A stretch of DNA of 64,000 nt, from contig NC_064046.1 of NCBI RefSeq assembly GCF_932526225.1, positions 6,001,306 through 6,065,305 of the forward strand, written 5' to 3'. Within the stretch, counting starts at the first letter, position 1. Every line of letters starts with the position of its first letter. Made by a program: the position numbers and the translations under genes. Shown piece by piece: positions 56,801 to 64,000 of this stretch. The notes under the pieces were generated by a model that was not told the origin of the DNA, did not search any database, and saw only the letters and a program-made list of their open reading frames with translations. The DNA is from Nematostella vectensis (lineage: Eukaryota; Cnidaria; Anthozoa; Actiniaria; Edwardsiidae).

Positions 56801-57890
56801 TTAGGTCATGGTCTCTTGGTCCTGTCTAATGGGCTTGGTATGATAAAATTAAACCGGCCTTCATATTCAACTAACGGTTCATTTAAGCTTGCCTGAAGCT
56901 TCTTAATCGATATCGTTTTCTGCGAATTTCCTTAAAACATATTTAAAAGTAGAACATATTTACGCCTACGTATTCTTATGCACTTTTTCATTTTTTTTTG
57001 GGGGGGGGAACCCACTTATTGTCTTTTGTAACAAGTCATTGACTCATTTTTTTATCTTTCTCTTTCTTACTAAGTAAGTATTATTTTTCTGGTTGCGAAG
57101 GAGCATTGTAAATCTACTTGAGATATCTGTCGAACCAAAGCATAATAATATCGACACTCATTATTGTTACTTGGTGACAAAAGTAAACGTCTTTTTCCAA
57201 ATTGACTTAGAACATTTAGTGTTTGCTTTGAGGTATGGAAACAATCCAGAGTGAATGAGTGCCAACGCAAAGTGGGAAACCAGGTTTAATTTAGCCCCTA
57301 TGGTAAAGTAAATACTCGGATAATGACGGCCTAAGAGAACAGCTAGCAGAAGTAAATTTTAAAATATGCCAACTTTTTTTTCAAGCGTTAGATCTCAGAC
57401 AAAAAAAGTAGATAAAGGCACGATGCTATAAAATCCCCATATAAATAAAACGTACAAAGCGAGTGGAAAACATTTATCATTGATAATTGTCATCGTCATT
57501 TTTGCCAATATCCAGCAGTCTATTCAAGTTATCACCAAGTGACAGCAACATTTTATCCATTTTAGATTAAGGATTCGAATTTTATTTGCCGACACTATTC
57601 GTTTTAAAATTTATGGAATGAAGCTCTATCAACGATAAATAAAGCCTATTTTGATTTGCAATTTACCCCAAATAGTCGACACTCTTTCCTCCCAACGAAT
57701 ATCAGGTTTGAGCAATTAAAGCAACCAAATCTGGATCCATTGTTCCCATTTTTCAGGTTTTCTTTCACACCTAGGTACAAATTAAATCAAAGGACAAACA
57801 AACTGGATATTGATTATTATTTATACGAGTTGCCAAATTTTACACCTGGAAAAATCTCTCTATTCTCTAAAATGTCTCTATTCTTAGATA
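53865..57890. other. Stretch without a convincing gene
   Basis: The first 250 bp repeat short DIRS end words (GTTCTTATAAAAxGAGTGTATT at about 53880 and 54050). The rest is AT-rich. One small ORF at 55356-55499 is listed separately. Other open frames lack family signals. Confidence 0.5.
55356..55499 (+). CDS. Candidate small ORF, 47 residues, basic and hydrophobic
   Basis: ATGGCTTTCC opens 47 codons. The first 17 residues (MAFLNAFIRFFRLFLKY) are hydrophobic/aromatic with spaced Arg, and the rest is Lys/Arg/Tyr-rich. An in-frame upstream ATG at 55308 is less well placed. No known family is recognised. It could equally be chance. Confidence 0.2.
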   Translation: MAFLNAFIRFFRLFLKYRYYSIRKLKCKPKPYPYRALNAVSKSLRLN

Positions 57891-58996
57891 TCATCCGAAA
57901 AATTTCATCCACTGTGTTATGATATTCTCGCAGGAGTATTTCGGCACCACATCGTTAGCCTCACTAGGAAAACCCACATCAATTTCAATTGGAATAAATC
58001 TGTTTTCTGTGAATGCAATATTCTTATCAAGTGAACTCTCAAAATTCCCCTCTGAATCAAACTCCAAATCTCGGTAGTTTTTTCGCGTTGTTTCTTCCTT
58101 TTTACTTGGAGGGAAGGAAAGAGGTCGATTTTTTGTAACAGTTGGTTTGTTCTTCTGGCCTTGAGCTACGCCGAAGGGAATGGGGACAAGAGAAGATTTC
58201 CTTTTTCGTACATTTACAGATGTTGCTGGCTGCTTTCGAGGTATTGGTTTTTCGGGTTTCACTTTTCGAAACTGGCTTTCGGCTGTTCCGCCGTTGTCAT
58301 CAATAGGCAAAAAGGAGATGGCATTGTTGTCTTTGTCGGCGGCTTTTCCAGAAGCGTCGGCGATAGGAGCGTTCTTGATGAGTGAATTAAGCTTCGAAGT
58401 GTAAAGCAACGGGTCGGAGTGCCGCCGCTGAGACAAATCAAGAGAACGGACCTTAACCGCCGTCGCCGGGTCTGATTTATTTCCCTGACTTTCCGTAGAT
58501 AAATCCTCTGCGTCATTTTCCAGAATTGGGCAAAATCCTAAGCTTGGTTTAAGTGCAGTCAAAGATACCGCGGGTTCAGAAAACCTTCTGACTTTTCCTT
58601 TAGTAAACTTTGCCGGGAAATGCATTCTTAAATAAGAACCATCCCTGTAAATCGATGGTAATGACACCGCTCGTACTTGCCTGCCCGGTATTGGGGCTTC
58701 GGCATTAGTATCATCACATAGTGCCGACGTGGATCCCCGTAAATAATCCTCATTTTCTGAAATTGTCTGTAGCCCCGACGGAGAGGTCGAGAATCGCTCC
58801 ACGCAGCTTCTCCTCCGTTTTCCCTCAACCGTAAAAGGGATAAAGGGCTCGTTAAATACATGGAAAGACTTTCCATCGAAAATGCTCTCTACCATATTTA
58901 GTGCTTGCCTCAGATCTCTATAGTCAGTCAGATGGTTGAATTCTTGCGACACCCCCGCAAAACGTGTAGAGTGTTTACGTCGAGTAACACCACCGA
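57891..58996 (-). CDS. Terminal coding exon of an unknown protein with repeated RxxSxP motifs
   Basis: An open frame of about 368 codons ends at 57891. It begins after a good splice acceptor (ATTCTATTTTAG, exon from 58996, phase 1), and no ATG lies at the upstream end of the frame. The 5' exon was not found; the first internal Met is at about 58895. The protein is hydrophilic and Ser/Lys/Arg-rich, and appears largely disordered. Four segments fit the mode-I 14-3-3 consensus RxxSxP: RAVSLP (Ser at about 58664), RRFSEP (58580), RRHSDP (58418) and RPLSFP (58118). Two of these are also basophilic-kinase sites. No enzymatic domain is visible and I do not recognise the family. Length, low stop density and motif repetition support a real exon. 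Confidence 0.65.
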
Positions 58997-59931
58997 CTAA
59001 AATAGAATTCACGAAAACATCGATATGATATTCAAAACAATGTCCCCAAAGACCGCGCTAGGTCTGTTTGTAACAGTCGAGAGGAAACAAAAAACGATGA
59101 CGGCTGACAAAGCCGTCTCACATTTATATGTATTCAGAAGACGTGCAAAAGTCTGTTTAGTTCTGTCACGAGACAGGCGATTATGGATACAGGATCTGTC
59201 ACTTGTCCACGGCGATATGGTCGTACATTTGGCGTGTTATCGGTGAGTCGTTTTCTACTCAATATAATGGGGATATCTCACTGTCAACTAATAGTATAAT
59301 CGCACGAACAAGAATAAATTGTGGGTGACAGAGCAAAGTTGTTGGTTAGCCGCAAAAGACGAACAGCGCCTTTAGCCTATTTTGACGATATCTCCCTTTG
59401 GCTATCAGTTGAATCATCACTAAATCTAATTGCAGATCCCACATTCGATATCATGGTCAAAAATAGCTTGTTCTATAACCTCTGCAGACACGGGGTGATT
59501 TTGGACCCCTAGGTCAATATAACACGCACTTTAGTATACATCATGACGTCATATGACCATATAAGGCCGAAATTTACCGCAGAGATTTGTAGCTATAATA
59601 TACTTTGTGGGATTATACACTGACTAACGAAACCGATGTTAGAGAAATGGAGAAAAATAAAAGTATAAAAAAAATAAATAATAAAATTAAAGACCGCACA
59701 CTGTGCGTTATTTCTTGACAAATATCCGTTTTGTCGTTTAAAAAGATAAGGTATTTGTAAAATAGGGGAGCGACAAACATTGCGTGCACTTACTCGATAA
59801 ATCTATTAATGAGATAAAAATAAGAAAACAAAATAGCACTACACAAAACAGCGCATGCGCACACTTATCCGTATGAGACATCACGGTCACGTGAGAGCAG
59901 AGGGGCCTTTAATCTTCAGTCGCGAAATAAG

Positions 59932-60134
59932 ACTCGAGAATATTGGGAATAGGAGAGTGCTTAGGATGCAATGAACTCTGGAAATAACCGGGAAAGAAAC
60001 TCGAAAATATTGGAAACAGGAAAGCATTGATGATGCAATGAACTCTGGAATTAACCAGCAAAAAGGACTGGAGAATAATTAAATCGAGAGAGCTGTGAAG
60101 ATGATGAGCTCTAGAATCACTGACAACAAAGTAT
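59932..60134. repeat. 67-bp degenerate tandem repeat, three copies
   Basis: ACTCGAGAATATTGGGAATA starts copies at 59932, 59999 and (weaker) 60067. Shared blocks are GATGCAATGAACTCTGGAA and TAACC. Divergence is 15 to 30 percent. Confidence 0.8.
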
Positions 60135-60143
60135 GCGGAGTAT

Positions 60144-60264
60144 CTTCCCACAACTCTTTGCGAAGCGTTCGTTTAACAGACGGGAAGACAGGGGGGGGGG
60201 GGTAAACTCCGCCATCATTTTGTTACATCTTTTATTGTCCCCTGACCTCCAGAGTTGTGGGAAG
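60144..60264. repeat. Inverted repeat, 14-bp perfect arms
   Basis: CTTCCCACAACTCT at 60144-60157 is the exact reverse complement of 60251-60264. A G-tract lies in the interior. It may be a small MITE. Confidence 0.65.
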
Positions 60265-60814
60265 ACACGAGGAAGGTGAATCAACCAGGAAAAAGCCTTG
60301 TACAATGTGTAAAATACAAAAAGAAGACTGATCTCGGATTGTCTCTATTAGTATGGTCAGGATATGAGAAATTATAAACTGCCTTGTATCGAAAATGAAC
60401 TAATAAACGCCGTGGTCGTTTATTAAATTTCGATGGTTCGGGGGGGGGCGTTCAATAGATAGGAGGCGATTATTAGAGAGGGGGAGTTCATTATAAACTA
60501 TAAAAATGTAACAAACCCAAGCAGCGCAGTGGGGTTCTAATTTCAGTAAGATTGACTTTGAAATTGTAACCTGCGTAGCTAGCATTTCTTGCCATTAAGT
60601 AAGACGCTACTTACCAGTGTTGAGTAAGCAAGAAGACAATTAAATTTGTTTCATATTGCCGGAATTCCTATTGGAGGGGAGTGTTAAATGGAGAGCGGTG
60701 TTTGTTAGAGCGGGGCGTTAATAAGAGTGTACTGATATTTCTTATGCTCTCTTGATCATCTACGACTCCCCAGCCATTCCACAGGAAAAGTGAACTGCCA
60801 ACTGCCATTCCACA

Positions 60815-60905
60815 GGGTGTGTTAAAATATTTTCCGGATTTTGCCACCTCTTAGAGTATAAACTACGATAACGTTTTTTTCCGATTCTGCCATCTCTTAG
60901 GGTTA
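60815..60905. repeat. CCCTAAGAGATGGCAGAATCGG repeat, reverse orientation
   Basis: On the minus strand the words CCCTAAGAGATGGCAGAAT, CGGAAAAA and CACACC appear in the order seen at 12750-12860. It is the same dispersed family. Confidence 0.5.
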
Positions 60906-60922
60906 AAAATTCCTTTGACCTC

Positions 60923-61376
60923 ATGTAATAACTTTCAACGCAAAATGTAATCTTAACGCGAAATGTAATAAATTTCCAACGCAAAATATAATAAAAGTTT
61001 AACGCGAAATGTAATAACGCAAAATGTAATAACTTTATCTATTGACTAATAATCAAAATTTTTGTTGGTATGGCGTGACATTATTCCCGATTTAGTTTGA
61101 GAAGTGACAAAGTCCAGGGTGCATATAAATGATAGCGACAATCAAAACCGCACAGTATCTCAGCTTTACAGACCGTGATTTAGGGAGGATTCCCCATCTC
61201 AGGGTGCTGACAGAACCACTGCCAAGTGTTTGGATGTTATTACATTTTGTGTTATTACATTTCGCGTAAAATTATTTATTACATTTTGCGTTGAACAGTT
61301 ATTACATTTCGCGTTAAACATTTATTACATTTTGCGTTGAAAGTTATTACATTTCGCGTTAAGATTACATTTTGCG
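60923..61376. mobile_element. Foldback element with CGCRAAATGTAATA subterminal arrays
   Basis: The left arm (60923-61034) has about five copies of CGCAAAATGTAATA or CGCGAAATGTAATA, largely alternating between A and G at the fourth base. The right arm (61236-61376) has about seven in reverse complement with the same alternation. The 200-bp centre is unique. No coding capacity is seen. Confidence 0.85.
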
Positions 61377-61769
61377 GCGTAACAGGAAGACCATTGTTCT
61401 AGCCGCGCCACCCCTAAGCGTGTGTCCTCAAGTAGCTGTCAAAATTAACCAATCACATGAATTGTCATATGTTGTAATTTTACTTCTATTTCTTGTCAAA
61501 ATAAACGCGCTACATGAAAATTGTCTTGTTTCTTCGCACTATGTGTTCTCCGGTATACCGACCTGGGGTATCGATCTCATGTCTTTAGCGAAAACAACAC
61601 CAAAACTATCAGCCCTTTTGCTCTCTAAAAATATTGGCGAACGAATCATAAGTGAGCTTGTTTACGTATTTAATTTCGAAGATTCTTGTTGCACTAACGA
61701 CAGCACTCACTACGTGAGTTTTGTTGACTACGCAGGCAGCGAGGTTTTCCTTGAAGGTAGAGCCCCGTG

Positions 61770-62540
61770 TAAGGGAGAGGTCATTTATTACTGGGAGGGG
61801 GGGCAAATATGTAGTGGGGGGGGGCTATCTCTTTTGGGCGCCAACTTAGGGGGGGTCACCTTTTTTTGGGCTGTCATTAGAGGGGGGGTCACATTTTTTG
61901 GCGCCGAATTTAAGTCTGGTTTTAATAAAATACTGAGCAACAGAGTCATTGTTCAAATGTAAATTTTTATTCAGTTCACAATGTTTCCTACTATTGTATA
62001 TCTAGTTCCATATTGTTCAGGTACAAATCTTTTCTTTATATAAATAAATTTTGAGAATCCCTCTCACGTTGACAGACAAAGCTGCCCGTTCTAATCAGTT
62101 GAACAAAACGAATACTTTAAAATGTTGCGAAACCTAGAATGTCTTTGTTAATGTCGTCGACGTCGTAGTCGTTATCTGGCGACACAGGTATTTGTTGTTT
62201 ATGTGAGACTCTTAAACTAGGGAAAGTGAAGATTTATACTTAAATTAAATAGGAGAAAATTGCCATGCTATACTGTTATATTCAGTTGCACTCAGTATGC
62301 ATATCAAGTCTCTGTGGTTTTAAAGACATATAATTATTGAATATAAAGATGTTGGGGGGGGGTTGTTGTGGTTGTGGTGGTTGGGGGGGGGGGGGTGGTG
62401 AAAGTTTGGGGCACCCGGTCTAGAGGGGGTCACGAATTTTGGGCTTGGATTTCAGGGGGGGGCAAAATTTTTGAGCCCAGGGTTTTGCAAAATTGCCGCA
62501 CCCCCCCCCCCCCCCCCGGTAATTAATGACCGCTCCCTAA
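61770..62540. mobile_element. 771-bp element with inverted ends and internal G-tracts
   Basis: TAAGGGAGAGGTCATTTATT at the left is mirrored by AATTAATGACCGCTCCCTAA at the right, the arms matching at about 22 of 26 positions before long G/C-tracts. Internal blocks GGGGGGTCAC and TTTTTxGGxGCC recur. The open frame at 61372-61962 runs into it and is not a gene. Confidence 0.7.
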
Positions 62541-64000
62541 GCGCCTTCGTAAAATTATTGTCTGTTGCGTTTTCAGCAGTGCTGAGGGGCCCCCCTATTT
62601 TCAGACATGTGTAAAAATAACAAGAATTATAAGGAAGAACAATCAGTTCGGCCCCCCCCCCTTTCTTGAAACTTTTGCTTCGGCCCCCCCATTGTTTAAA
62701 CTTCTGAATCCCCCCTTGTAAACGATCGAAAACTGACCGCTCAAGATGGATTGGATGTTATCGATATCCCCAGTGATTCCAGTTCGCTGACCTGATTCTC
62801 TATGATGCTGTTTAGCGTGACGATTACAAGCACAAATGCTTTTTATTTCGTTTTCGCTTCGGCAAAAGCACCATTCCTTAAAACTATACCCTGCGCGCAG
62901 GGTTGTCTGGGATACCTGAGATGTGCAACTTGTTTGGGCCCTGTCTTGTGACATGTATGACAAAGATTTTACTGCCCACTTTGAATATAATAAGAAAATT
63001 TATAGATTCTTGTTTTTTATTGTAAATGCCATATCACAACACTGATTGGGACAAAAAAGGAACGAAGCATCATATTGAGGTGGGGTGGACTCAAGGTGTG
63101 CTCCATGACATACAGTAGACGGGGCTGGTCACTTAGGGGTAAATTTATTTTAACACCCAAAGTGAGTCATATTAACAATATAATTTTATTGAAATGTATT
63201 ATTTTATTTATGTAAGTGCCAATTTATTTTGGAAGTCAAATGAGAAGGCTATAGAATCTCCAGACTATTGAAATTAGAGCATATACATATTTTCAAGATC
63301 AACAACACATACAAAGTTCAAATTCTCTAGATTTTATTGAAAATGTAAAAATAAAAATAAAATGACAATGAGGGTATAAAGGTTTTTTTAGGGAAATAAT
63401 AAAAATTATCTAAAGATAGCACCAAAGTAATTTTCATAGATTTATATATCTTACACGACACATGACTACTGGCATGTTTACCTCTAAATAGATATAAAAG
63501 ACAAAGCAGCAGGCTTTTAACTTTTCTAGTAAAAGATTTTTTACGCTAATTAATGAAAACTGTTCGATATAATTATAATGGAACTTGTCTGAATTTAAGT
63601 TACACCTATGCTGTACTTTATTGAAATCGACAAAAATGATATGTCAATTAATGAGAGAGATCAAGGTATTTTATATAATAAGAAAACAAAATTCATCTTT
63701 ATGGGAAGACGGTCAAGTGTCCGATGCGAGTAGCCTATTCTTTGATATTCATTCATCAACAAAGCGATTTTTAGGAGACGATTTCCATCAATTGTTACAA
63801 ACTACTTCTACCTAAAAATAGATTAAGCAATAAAGGTAAATACCTCGAGTCCATTCATGAGTGTCTAGAGAACATTTAATTACGTCTTGAAGTAAACTGT
63901 ATGAGTGTAAAGCAGTCAGCACATATAATTCTTATCTCGACCATCCACGTGTACGTGTCTCCGGGTCTCTTCGGGTTGCAAATGGAAACACGAGTAAATA

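Larger units (their letters stand above)
58997..64000. other. Gene-poor end of the window
   Basis: No exon could be supported. It contains tandem and inverted repeats at 59932-60134, 60144-60264, 60923-61376 and 61770-62540, G/C-tracts near 62640-62700, and AT-rich sequence from 63000 on. The promoter or first exon of the gene at 57891-58996 probably lies near 59000-59350. Confidence 0.5.

Noticed and set aside
57891-59012. Full-length 373-residue single-exon protein starting at 59012
   Set aside because: The base triplet at 59012 is GTG, not ATG, and a good splice acceptor lies inside at 58997. I treat it as a terminal exon instead.
61372-61962. 196-codon plus-strand ORF
   Set aside because: It begins in the foldback array and ends in a G-tract repeat element. 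The composition looks random.

Overview
The window is nuclear DNA of an animal. The genes have GT-AG introns, several start codons sit in ATGGCG contexts, and the products (VPS35, BOLA3, MRPS17, a copine, a ZDHHC1/11-type palmitoyltransferase, an ABCB9/TAP-like transporter) are clear metazoan families. Base composition is AT-rich. The mix of DIRS, hammerhead-bearing and MITE-like repeats would suit a cnidarian, most likely an anthozoan, but the sequence alone does not prove the taxon.

Layout. From 1 to 28 kb the window is gene-dense and the genes alternate in strand: copine (-), MRPS17 (+), a C20orf96-like coiled-coil gene (-), BOLA3 (+), an ABCB9-like transporter (-) and VPS35 (+). They form three successive head-to-head pairs whose start codons lie 358 to 496 bp apart. 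All exon joins listed keep the reading frame and were worked out by hand. VPS35 has 17 coding exons and 797 codons, very close to the human length. From 28 to 36 kb I find no convincing coding gene, only a 42-bp minisatellite, MITE-like elements, a 133-bp tandem duplication and two orphan TATA-type promoters. ZDHHC1/11-like (+, 36.2-40.5 kb) and a secreted short-chain dehydrogenase-like protein (-, 41.5-45.4 kb) are convergent.

From 46.6 to 53.9 kb lies a nested mobile-element complex. A decayed DIRS-type tyrosine-recombinase retrotransposon has inverted ends at 46606 and 53864. Near its left end it was interrupted by a 2.5-kb element with 35-bp inverted repeats and a 9-bp target duplication, which carries a LINE 3' fragment and a TTAA-flanked MITE. 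A 301-bp insertion in its gag region carries a well-formed type I hammerhead ribozyme on the minus strand. From 54 to 64 kb there is one probable terminal coding exon (57891-58996, minus) with four RxxSxP motifs, and then repeats only.

How the genes relate. Most are housekeeping: mitochondrial translation (MRPS17), mitochondrial Fe-S delivery (BOLA3), endosome-to-Golgi sorting (VPS35), lysosomal peptide transport (ABCB9-like), calcium/phospholipid signalling (copine) and protein S-palmitoylation. They are not an operon. The shared feature is divergent promoter use. The VPS35/ABCB9-like pair joins two endolysosomal functions and has a TCACGTG E-box between the two start codons.
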